In this document: positions 54,676 through 62,208 of the stretch, piece after piece
How positions within the stretch are numbered: the stretch's first letter is position 1
Layout: each line of letters begins with the position of its first letter
Origin: Massilia sp. H6
GTDB lineage: Bacteria > Pseudomonadota > Gammaproteobacteria > Burkholderiales > Burkholderiaceae_D
Assembly (NCBI RefSeq): GCF_024802625.1
Contig: NZ_CP103371.1
Location: 1,736,001 to 1,800,000 of the forward strand
Length of the DNA: 64,000 bases
Direction: 5' to 3'
Made by a program: the position numbers and the translations under genes
Notes under the pieces: generated by a model
What the model was told of the DNA's origin: nothing
Database searches by the model: none
The model's input: only the letters and a program-made list of their open reading frames with translations

Positions 54676-56817
54676 TTATGCAGTCTGCGCGAAGCTATCG
54701 ACCTGGATGACCTTGTCGAGGGCGACGAGAAATGCCAGCGCCTGGGGCGCGCTCGATTCGGCAGCGATCTCTTCGAACGGGCGACGCTGGCGGATCGCCT
54801 TGGCCAGCCGCTCGCTTTCTTGCTCGCCGATTTCCTGTGCCAGGAGCAGCAGGTCTCGGAGGTCGCGCATGCCGCCGCGGGCAGGCGCCTCGACTTCCGG
54901 ACACAGCAGGGCAATGACCGGCGCCTGGCGCAACAGCGCGGCAATTTCCAGCTTGTCGTGGTCGCGAAGCGCATGCAGCGGGCGCAGTCCACCCAGCGCC
55001 ACCTTGGCCGCTACCCGCAGCAGCGGGTTGTGCAGGTTGTCGAACAGGGCGTGCAGCGCCGAACTGGCAAGCCAGATCTGGCGCCGCGCCGCGGCGCGCG
55101 CAATCACGGCCATCTCTTCATTCTCGTGCTGGGCATAGCGCCACAGGCAGGCGCTGGCCATGTACAGATGCGACAAGACGTCTCCCAGGCGCGAAGAGAT
55201 CAGTTCCATCCGTTTGAGTTTGCCGCCGAGCACACCCATGCACATGTCGCTGGCAAACGCGAATTTCGCGGCCAGGCTGGCAATGGTGCGCGCCTCGCGC
55301 TCGAGCGCGCGCGGCGGCTTGCCCACCAGCGGCGCCTTGACGATGCTGCGCCAGGCGTTGCGCGCCAGGTGGGCGCCGTGTCCGAGCAGGGCGCGGCCCA
55401 GCGCCGCACCGTCCTGGCGCTCCACCGCCTCGATTTCCGACAGCACGAACGGATGGCAGCGAATCGCCCCCTGGCCGAAAATGATCAGGGCGCGCGTGAG
55501 GATGTTGGCGCCTTCGACCGTGATCGCGATCGGCGTATTGCGGTAGGCCCCGGACAACAGGTTCGACGGCCCGGCGCAGATGGCCTTGCCGCCAAGGATA
55601 TCCATGCCATGGTTGATCGCGCGGCGTCCCGCTTCGGTGACGTGGTATTTCAGGATGGCGCTGGCGACGCTGGGCTGCTCGCCCTGGTCAAGGATGCTCG
55701 CCGTCAGGCGCCGCGCCGAGTCGCTCGCATACAGGTCGACCGCCATCTCGGCCAGCAGGGCGGCAATATTGTGGAAGCGCTGGATCGGCAAGCCGAACTG
55801 GTTGCGCAGGCCGGCGTAGCCGTTCGCTACGTACAACGAGCTTTGCTGGAGCGCCGAACCGAGCGCCGGCAGCGAGATCGCACGCCCCGCGGCCAGGCAC
55901 TGCATCAGCATGCTCCACCCTTTGCCGATATTGTCGGCCCCGCCGATGACCCAGTCGAGCGGAATGAACATGTCGCTCGCCTCTACCGGGCCGTTCATGA
56001 AGGCGCTGTCCATCGGGCGGTGGCGCGCGCCGATCACCAGGCCCGGATGCGGAACCGGAATTAGTGCACAGGTAATGCCCAGGTCTTGCCGGTCTGCGGG
56101 CAGGGCCGGATCGATGGCATTGAACGAGATGCCGACCACGGTGGCGACCGGCGCCAGCGTGATATAGCGTTTCTTGAACGTCAGCGCAAAGCCCCGCGTC
56201 ATGACGCCATTCCATTCGCGTTCGACCAGCACGCCGACGTCGGTCATCGAGGCGGCGTCCGAGCCGGCGTAGGGCGAGGTCAGGGCGAAGCAGGGCAGTT
56301 CCTGGCCGCTGGCCAGGCGCGGCAGATAATGGTCTTTCTGCGCCTGCGTGCCATAGCGCAGCAGCAGTTCGGCCGGCCCCAGCGAGTTCGGCACCATCAC
56401 CGTCACGGCGGCGGGAATGTTGACGCTGGCAATGCGCGTGACCACTTGCGCGTGGACCGTGTGACTGAACTCCAGGCCACCGTAGGCGCGCGGAATGATC
56501 ATGCCGAAGAAACCATGCTGGCGCAGGTAATCCCAGACTTCTGCCGGCAGGTCGCCGGCCTGGTCGATCTCGAAATCGTCGAGCATGCGGCACAGGGCCG
56601 GCACCTGCTCGTCCAGAAACGCCTGCTCGTGCGCCTGCGGGCGCGCTGGCGCAATTGCCGCCAACGCCGAAAAATCGATCTTGCCTTCGAAAATACGGCC
56701 CTCGAATCCCACCGTCCCGGACTCGAGCGCGGCACGCTCGGTGGCGCCAATCGTCGGCAAGGCTTTCTTGAACACCGGTAACATCGTCCGTCCGAGCAGG
56801 GCTGCCAGCATAGTCAT
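54676..56817 (-). CDS. fadE: Acyl-CoA dehydrogenase (FadE-type, with DUF1974)
   Basis: A 713-residue FAD enzyme for the first step of fatty-acid beta-oxidation. The N-terminal, middle and C-terminal acyl-CoA dehydrogenase domains (about 70-460) contain FFGMIIPRAYGG, FALTSPYAGSDA and ITVEGANILTRALIIFGQGAIRCHP. The C-terminal DUF1974 extension (about 470-710) is specific to FadE. FadE is normally about 810 residues and starts with two membrane helices; this shorter version lacks a clear N-terminal pair. Single gene with 57-78-bp gaps on both sides. Confidence 0.88.
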   Translation of the reverse strand: MTMLAALLGRTMLPVFKKALPTIGATERAALESGTVGFEGRIFEGKIDFSALAAIAPARPQAHEQAFLDEQVPALCRMLDDFEIDQAGDLPAEVWDYLRQHGFFGMIIPRAYGGLEFSHTVHAQVVTRIASVNIPAAVTVMVPNSLGPAELLLRYGTQAQKDHYLPRLASGQELPCFALTSPYAGSDAASMTDVGVLVEREWNGVMTRGFALTFKKRYITLAPVATVVGISFNAIDPALPADRQDLGITCALIPVPHPGLVIGARHRPMDSAFMNGPVEASDMFIPLDWVIGGADNIGKGWSMLMQCLAAGRAISLPALGSALQQSSLYVANGYAGLRNQFGLPIQRFHNIAALLAEMAVDLYASDSARRLTASILDQGEQPSVASAILKYHVTEAGRRAINHGMDILGGKAICAGPSNLLSGAYRNTPIAITVEGANILTRALIIFGQGAIRCHPFVLSEIEAVERQDGAALGRALLGHGAHLARNAWRSIVKAPLVGKPPRALEREARTIASLAAKFAFASDMCMGVLGGKLKRMELISSRLGDVLSHLYMASACLWRYAQHENEEMAVIARAAARRQIWLASSALHALFDNLHNPLLRVAAKVALGGLRPLHALRDHDKLEIAALLRQAPVIALLCPEVEAPARGGMRDLRDLLLLAQEIGEQESERLAKAIRQRRPFEEIAAESSAPQALAFLVALDKVIQVDSFAQTA

Positions 56818-56895
56818 CTCCTTGTTAATCTATAAACATGATGATGAGGCCCATCTGGATCTATGGCAATGTTTTTCGATAGGCCCGCGAGCCCC

Positions 56896-57981
56896 CTAGC
56901 GCAAGCTCAGCGCAGCGATAAACGCAACGATCGCAGCCAGCGGCAGCGTCACCACCCATGACAACAGCACGTTTTTCAGGGTCGCGCGGTCGATCGTCGC
57001 GGCGCCCGTGCCAACGCCGGCAATGGCACCGACGGCCACATGGGTGGTCGATACCGGCAGCGCGACACTGCTGGCGAGCAGTACCATGCCAGCGGTGATC
57101 AGGTTGGCCGTGGTGCCCTGCGCATTGTCCAGGCGCGCCAGGCGCTTGCTCATGGTTTGTGCGACCCGGCGCGCGTACAGCAGGCCGCCGGCGGCCATCG
57201 CCACGGCAATGATGAGCATCGAGTCGCGCGCGCCAGTGACGCTGGCCGCCAGCAGCAGCGCGGCCAGCTTGGGCGTGTCGTTGACGCTGCGTGCAAAGCA
57301 GATCAGGGTCGCCGACGAGACATGCACCAGGTGGGCACCGGCGCGCAGCCCGATGCGCGCCGGTGCCGGCAGCGCGTCGCAGCTGCCTTGTTCGCCCATC
57401 ACCAGTCTGGCCGGTGCCGGCAAGGCGCCCTGCATGGCGATGGCGCCGCCGGGTGCCGGCTGGGGCGCGCCCGGCACCAGGCACAGGCAGTCCTTGTCGG
57501 CCAGGCGGCGGCCAATGCCGCGGTAGGCCAGCAGCCCGAGTGCGGCGGCCAGCAGCGGACTGAGTAACAGTGGCAAGAAGAAGCTCGAGCCCAGGCGTGC
57601 CAGCGCAACCGCGCCTGCCGGCGCGGCCAGTCCGGCCCCGATCAGGCCGCCGATCAGCGCATGGGTTGTCGAGACCGGAAATCCGGCCCGGGTCGCCACC
57701 AGGATGGTCAGCGCCGCGCCTGCCGCGACACTCTGGATGAACCAGGGCGCCGCCGCGATCGCGTCCGGCACCAGCCCGCGTCCCGAGAATTGTTTCACCA
57801 GGCCGTCGGCGAGGTAAAGCGAGGCGATGCTGCCCGCGACGGTGGCCACCGTCGCCAGGGTCAGCGCCTGGCGATAAGTGAGCGTGTCGGCGCCCCAGAC
57901 GGTGGCAAACCCCTTGAAGTTGTCGTTGGCGCCGTTGCCGAAGGCAAGCAAAACGACCACCAGAACGAAGGCGTACTCCAT
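56896..57981 (-). CDS. PiT-family inorganic phosphate transporter
   Basis: A 361-residue inner-membrane transporter with two inverted PiT repeats: GNGANDNFKGFATVW (about 16-30) and RSVNDTPKLAA, plus two FPVSTTHA/LPVSTTHV motifs. About ten membrane segments. It would couple phosphate uptake to protons or sodium; PiT proteins also admit arsenate. It is last in the arsenosugar-like operon, 5 bp after arsM, which makes a role linked to arsenate/phosphate handling likely but unproven. Confidence 0.9.
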   Translation of the reverse strand: MEYAFVLVVVLLAFGNGANDNFKGFATVWGADTLTYRQALTLATVATVAGSIASLYLADGLVKQFSGRGLVPDAIAAAPWFIQSVAAGAALTILVATRAGFPVSTTHALIGGLIGAGLAAPAGAVALARLGSSFFLPLLLSPLLAAALGLLAYRGIGRRLADKDCLCLVPGAPQPAPGGAIAMQGALPAPARLVMGEQGSCDALPAPARIGLRAGAHLVHVSSATLICFARSVNDTPKLAALLLAASVTGARDSMLIIAVAMAAGGLLYARRVAQTMSKRLARLDNAQGTTANLITAGMVLLASSVALPVSTTHVAVGAIAGVGTGAATIDRATLKNVLLSWVVTLPLAAIVAFIAALSLR

Positions 57982-57986
57982 GGCGC

Positions 57987-59024
57987 TTAGCAGCAGGGCG
58001 CGGCGGAGGCCGCGTCCGGGCCGTCAAAGGGGAGTTCGCCGCCGCAGCCCGGGAACAGGCCGTAGTGCCGGCTGAAGTCGCCAATGAAATCGAAATGCCC
58101 GTGCAGGCGGGTGTCGTGCAGCATGCGCCAGGTGTTGCCGCATACCGGGAACACGCGCCCGGTCTCGATCCGGTGATGCTTGTCGAGTGTAAAGTGCTGC
58201 GCCTGGCCGGGAATGCTGCCACGGTAGACGACGGCCTGGCCATAGTCTTCGCAGGCAGGTTCCAGGCCGGCCAGCTTGAACAGGCGGTAGGTGGCCGAAT
58301 AAAAGCCGACGCCGCCGGTCCGTTCGGCCAGCGCCGGATTGGTGACAACCAGGGGCCGGTCTTCGAGCAGGCGCGGATCGTCGAAGCCATGCTGCTTGGC
58401 CAGGGTGAGAAAATCGTTCCAGTACAGGGCGCCGCCCAGGCATTCGCCATACAGGAGCGGGTCGTCGCGTACCGCTGCCGGCACCCGGCGGTCGGCGTAG
58501 ACGTCGGAAAAATAGAACTCGCCGCCGGGTTTGAGCAGGTGCTGCACGCCGCGCAGCACGGCCGCCTTGTCGGGCGAGAGGTTGACCACGCAGTTGGAAA
58601 CAATCACGTCGAAGCTCGCCGCTTCCAGGCCGAGTTCGTCGAGGCGCTCGATATAGCCGTGCAGGAAGCGCACGTTGTCGTAGCCAACGCTGTCGCGGTG
58701 GTAACCGGTGTGGCGCTGGGCCACTGCCAGCTGCTCCTCGGTCATGTCGACCCCGACCACTTCGCCGCTGGCGCCGGCCAGCTGCGACAGCGCGTACACG
58801 TCGCGCCCCGAACCGCAGCCGAGGTCGAGGATGCGGCAGCCTTCGAGTAGCGGCGGGCATACCAGGCCGCAGCCGTAGTAGCGCTCCATGACTTCCGGGT
58901 GGATCCGCGCCAGCAGCGGTTTCAACCAGCCGGGCACGGCGCTGATATCGCAGCAGGCGCTGGTCTGGAGATCGGCAGTGGACTGCAGGGTGTGGCCGTA
59001 GTATTGCTGGACGATGTCGTGCAT
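57987..59024 (-). CDS. arsM: Arsenite S-adenosylmethionine methyltransferase (ArsM-like, arsenosugar type)
   Basis: A 345-residue cytoplasmic methyltransferase. SAM motif I is ILDLGCGSGRD (about 80-90). The three cysteines needed to hold As(III) in ArsM enzymes have counterparts: ERYYGCG, VSNCVVNLSPDK and a later Cys (in FPVCGN). The C-terminus ends in CC, with further cysteine pairs (SACC at about 22-25). AGGAG precedes the ATG. It is 16 bp from the FAD oxidoreductase gene and 5 bp from the PiT gene. Dimethylated arsenic is the precursor for arsenosugars; the flanking glycosyltransferase genes favour that role over simple volatilisation. Confidence 0.85.
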   Translation of the reverse strand: MHDIVQQYYGHTLQSTADLQTSACCDISAVPGWLKPLLARIHPEVMERYYGCGLVCPPLLEGCRILDLGCGSGRDVYALSQLAGASGEVVGVDMTEEQLAVAQRHTGYHRDSVGYDNVRFLHGYIERLDELGLEAASFDVIVSNCVVNLSPDKAAVLRGVQHLLKPGGEFYFSDVYADRRVPAAVRDDPLLYGECLGGALYWNDFLTLAKQHGFDDPRLLEDRPLVVTNPALAERTGGVGFYSATYRLFKLAGLEPACEDYGQAVVYRGSIPGQAQHFTLDKHHRIETGRVFPVCGNTWRMLHDTRLHGHFDFIGDFSRHYGLFPGCGGELPFDGPDAASAAPCC

Positions 59025-59040
59025 GTTGTCTCCTGTGTGA

Positions 59041-60168
59041 TCATGCGGGCCGTGGCCCGCCGTTGTAACGGGCGAGGAAGCGGCGGTCGATCCGCTCCTT
59101 CCAGCGCCATACCCATTTTCCCTGCCATGCGAACGGCCCCCAGGCGGCGATCGCGTGGCGAGCGCCGGTGCCGAGCAAGAACAGGTTGCGCCGCTGCGGC
59201 CGGTAAGGCGCGAGCGGCAGCTCATGCAATGCTGCGTGCAGGTTGTGCGCCAGAACCGGCCCCATGCGTACGGCGAAGACGCCGGCTTTCGGCACCGGCG
59301 CCGGCAGCCCGGCGCAGTCGCCGGCGGCAAATATGTCCGGATGCGATACCGAGCGCAAGGTCGCATCGACACGGATGAAACCGGCTTCGTCGAGTGCTAG
59401 TCCGGCCGCGCCCGGCCAGGCGTGGGGCGCAGCGCCGGTGGCCCACAGCACGACGTCGGCGTCCAGCCGGCGGCCGTCGCATCCGCGCACCCCCATGGCG
59501 TCGACTTCAGCCGCTTCGAAGCCGCGCACGACCTCGATATCATGGGCGCGCAGGTGGCGCTGCACCAGCCTGGCCGCGCGTGCGGCCAGCGCCGGCAACA
59601 GGCCCGCGCCGCTGGTGGCCAGCACGCAGTCGAGACCGACCGCTGGCGCCCAGGCGGCCAGTTGGTGGCGCACGGCCAGCAAGGCTTCGATCCCCGCCGC
59701 GCCGGCGCCGACCATCACCACCCGCAACCGGGCGCCGGCCGGCAGCGCCTGCACCTGGTGGCGCAGCCTTTCCCAGTGCGCCTCGAGCCGCTCCAGCGGC
59801 CGCATCGCCACCAGCGGGGTGCCGGCGCCGGCCAGCGGCAGGGCGGTCGAGCCGATATCGAGCGACAGGAGGTCGTAGGGCAGGCGCGCGCCGTCGGCCA
59901 GTTGCACCGTCCGGGCGTCGGCGTCGATGGCGCTGGCCAGGCCGCGCACGAAGCGCGCGCCGGCGGCGCGGCACAGCTGTTCGGCGTCGATGCAGCACTC
60001 GTCCCAGTCGTAGTGCCCGGCCATCCATCCCGGCACCATGCCGGAATACGGGGCCAGGGACGCGGGCGACACCAGGGTGACCTCGAGATCGCTACTTGCG
60101 CGCGTGCACAGGTCGCGCAGCACTTGCGCATGCGCATGGCCAGCGCCGATGAGTAGCAGGCGCTTCAT
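59041..60168 (-). CDS. FAD-dependent pyridine nucleotide-disulfide oxidoreductase (SelD N-terminal type, TIGR03169-like)
   Basis: A 375-residue flavoprotein resembling the NDH-2-like module fused to or paired with selenophosphate synthase in many bacteria. LLIGAGHAHAQVLRDL (about 5-20) is the FAD motif with the family's HAH signature, PYSGMVPGWMAGHY is diagnostic, VVMVGAGAAGIE binds NAD(P), and FAAGDCA is the second FAD motif. The SelD domain itself is absent. It overlaps DUF3047 by 4 bp and is 16 bp from arsM. Substrate unknown; a redox step in arsenic or selenium chemistry is inferred from context. Confidence 0.8.
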   Translation of the reverse strand: MKRLLLIGAGHAHAQVLRDLCTRASSDLEVTLVSPASLAPYSGMVPGWMAGHYDWDECCIDAEQLCRAAGARFVRGLASAIDADARTVQLADGARLPYDLLSLDIGSTALPLAGAGTPLVAMRPLERLEAHWERLRHQVQALPAGARLRVVMVGAGAAGIEALLAVRHQLAAWAPAVGLDCVLATSGAGLLPALAARAARLVQRHLRAHDIEVVRGFEAAEVDAMGVRGCDGRRLDADVVLWATGAAPHAWPGAAGLALDEAGFIRVDATLRSVSHPDIFAAGDCAGLPAPVPKAGVFAVRMGPVLAHNLHAALHELPLAPYRPQRRNLFLLGTGARHAIAAWGPFAWQGKWVWRWKERIDRRFLARYNGGPRPA

Positions 60169-60905
60169 GGCGACGACGGGCCGGAGGCCGGCAAGAATTC
60201 GATATCGCCGAACCAGGCCAATGCCCGGCCCTTGGTGTTGTCGGTGTCGGTGGCCAGCGCCAGGCCGACCACATCGGGTGCTTCTTCGCCAAAGGCGGCG
60301 CGGAAATCGGCGCGCAGGTCGCGTGTCTCGGTGTGCCACTGTCCTTGTCCGGCGCTGCCGCTGCGTACCACCAGCATGCGTGCGCGGTCGGTATAGGCGT
60401 TGGCACGAATGGTGCCGACCGGCTGGCGGTTGTCCCAGACATAATTCAGGGCCGCTGTCGGGATCGACTGCCGATAGACCGATTCGGCCACCGCCATGCC
60501 GAGCCGGGTCGACAGCGACAGGCGCGCGCGCGGGTAGTCGAACAGCACATACACGCGCGCCGCGTAATCGTCGCCCGCCTTGCTGGTCATGTCGGCGCCG
60601 GCAACTGGCGCGGCAATTTTCCAGCGCCAGCGCAGCAAGGGGAAGCGGCGCGTGTCGACCCGCACTGTATAGGTCAGCGCCGACATGGCGTTGTCGGCCT
60701 CGGCCCGCAGTACCGGCGCGCCGCCATCGGCGACCAGGCTGTAGCGGGTGTCGGCCGCTTTCGGCGCGGGCCGCATCGGCCGCCAGTGCTCGATCGGGCC
60801 GCCCACGGTCATCTGCGAGAAGGGCGGCACGGCCGGCTGGGCGGCGGCGCCGGCCCCCACGCAGCACCCCAGCACCAGTGCCAGTGCCCTCGGCACGCGC
60901 ATCAT
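60165..60905 (-). CDS. Exported DUF3047 protein
   Basis: A 246-residue protein with a signal peptide (1-22, AGAAA) and a DUF3047 beta-sandwich: HWRPM, LRWRWKIAAPV, DDYAARVYVLFDYP, TALNYVWDN and GLALATDTDNTKGRALAWFGDIEFLP are family hallmarks. No function is established for DUF3047. It starts with two Met codons; the first (60905) gives a 4-bp overlap with the TIGR04282 gene. It also overlaps the FAD oxidoreductase by 4 bp, so it is embedded in the operon. Confidence 0.85.
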   Translation of the reverse strand: MMRVPRALALVLGCCVGAGAAAQPAVPPFSQMTVGGPIEHWRPMRPAPKAADTRYSLVADGGAPVLRAEADNAMSALTYTVRVDTRRFPLLRWRWKIAAPVAGADMTSKAGDDYAARVYVLFDYPRARLSLSTRLGMAVAESVYRQSIPTAALNYVWDNRQPVGTIRANAYTDRARMLVVRSGSAGQGQWHTETRDLRADFRAAFGEEAPDVVGLALATDTDNTKGRALAWFGDIEFLPASGPSSP

Positions 60906-61516
60906 GGCAGCCACCCGGACGGTAGGTGCACCAGGTCGGCCGGTTCGTCGACATCGTGCAGCGTCGCCAGTTCGAGCAGGCGCAGGCCCAGGGTGTCGGC
61001 GCGGGCGCGGGTCTGCGCCATGACCGCGTCGGTGCTCCAGGCCACGTCGGCGAACAGTCCGGGCGCCGGCACCGACAAGCCGATGAGCACATAGCCGCCG
61101 TCGCTGGCCGGCGCGGCCACCACATCGTGGGTGCGCAGGCTGGCGCCGGCCTGGCGCAGCACGCCGGCGTCCAGGCCGGGCGCATCGGTGCCGATAAGGA
61201 TCACCGAGCGGTGCCGTTCCAGGCCGCGTGCGCTCGCGCGCGCCATGCGCTGGCCAAGATCGCCTTCGCCCTGGTCGCTCAGGTGAACAGCATGGCGCTG
61301 GTGCGCCAGCGCAAACTGCGGATGCCCGGTATCCGGTGCGCAGCACAGCTCGATCGGGCCGAGCGCGGCGGCCCGCGCTGCCTCGAGCGTGTGCTCGAGC
61401 ATGCGCGCGGCCAGGCGCGCCGCGCCGTCGGGACCGAGTCTTGCGGCCAGGCGCGTCTTGGCGTAGCCAGCCACAGGCGCCTTGGCGAAAATAATCAGGA
61501 GGCAGTCGGATGTCAT
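60902..61516 (-). CDS. TIGR04282-family arsenosugar-type glycosyltransferase
   Basis: A 204-residue GT-A-like transferase. IIFAKAPVAGYAKTRLA (about 7-23) is the hallmark of the TIGR04282 family, with LIGTDAPGLDAGVL later. Members are found beside the radical SAM protein ArsS, ArsM and TIGR04283, and are thought to build the sugar part of arsenosugars. Start at ATG 61516 overlaps the TIGR04283 gene by 4 bp. The reaction is inferred from family and context. Confidence 0.88.
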   Translation of the reverse strand: MTSDCLLIIFAKAPVAGYAKTRLAARLGPDGAARLAARMLEHTLEAARAAALGPIELCCAPDTGHPQFALAHQRHAVHLSDQGEGDLGQRMARASARGLERHRSVILIGTDAPGLDAGVLRQAGASLRTHDVVAAPASDGGYVLIGLSVPAPGLFADVAWSTDAVMAQTRARADTLGLRLLELATLHDVDEPADLVHLPSGWLP

Positions 61517-62208
61517 CGGCGGTATCGTTGTGCAAGCAGTTCGGGGCTGGCGCCGAGCCAGTATTGCAGGCGCAGGCGCCACATCAGCAAGATGGTGCGC
61601 CACAGCCCATTGGTTTCCCATCGCCGTCCCGAGGTCGTCACGCGCGCGGCCAGGCACAGGGGGGAGGACAGCCGTTTCAGGCGTCGCGACAATTCGATGT
61701 CTTCCATCAGGGGTTGCGCCGGGAAACCGCCGGCGTCCTGGTAGGCGGCCCGGGTGGCGAACATGGCCTGGTCGCCGGTGGCGATGCCGCTCAGGCGCGA
61801 GCGCAGGTTAATGAAGGCGCCGACCACGCGCAGCATCGGCGCGCGCCCGCTGATGCGCACGTCGAAGCGCCCCCACACATGCGCGCCAGGCGCCAGGCCG
61901 TCGAGAATCAGGCGGTCGGCATTTTCTGGCAACAAGGTGTCGGCATGCAGGAACAGCAGCACGGCGCCGCGCGCGGCGCGCGCCCCGGCCTGCATCTGCA
62001 GCGCGCGCCCGCGCGCGCTGGCCAGCACCTGGTCGGCCAGCGGCGCGGCCAGCACGGCGGTGGCGTCGCTGCTGCCGCCGTCGGCGACGATCACCTCCAC
62101 GCCGCGTTGGCGCAGCGGCGCCAGCGCTAGCAGGCAAGCTTCGATGCCAGCCGCTTCGTTCAGGGCCGGCACGATGATCGACAGGCGGGGTGCGTGCCTG
62201 GCACTCAT
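61513..62208 (-). CDS. TIGR04283-family arsenosugar-type glycosyltransferase
   Basis: A 231-residue GT2-family transferase. LSIIVPALNEAAGIEACL (about 9-26), VIVADGGSSDAT and LFLHADTLLP are GT2/TIGR04283 signatures; AMFATRAAYQDAGGFPAQPLMEDIELSRRLKR is the acceptor region. It overlaps the oxidoreductase gene upstream and TIGR04282 downstream by 4 bp each. Probably transfers a sugar in arsenosugar assembly together with TIGR04282. Confidence 0.88.
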   Translation of the reverse strand: MSARHAPRLSIIVPALNEAAGIEACLLALAPLRQRGVEVIVADGGSSDATAVLAAPLADQVLASARGRALQMQAGARAARGAVLLFLHADTLLPENADRLILDGLAPGAHVWGRFDVRISGRAPMLRVVGAFINLRSRLSGIATGDQAMFATRAAYQDAGGFPAQPLMEDIELSRRLKRLSSPLCLAARVTTSGRRWETNGLWRTILLMWRLRLQYWLGASPELLAQRYRR

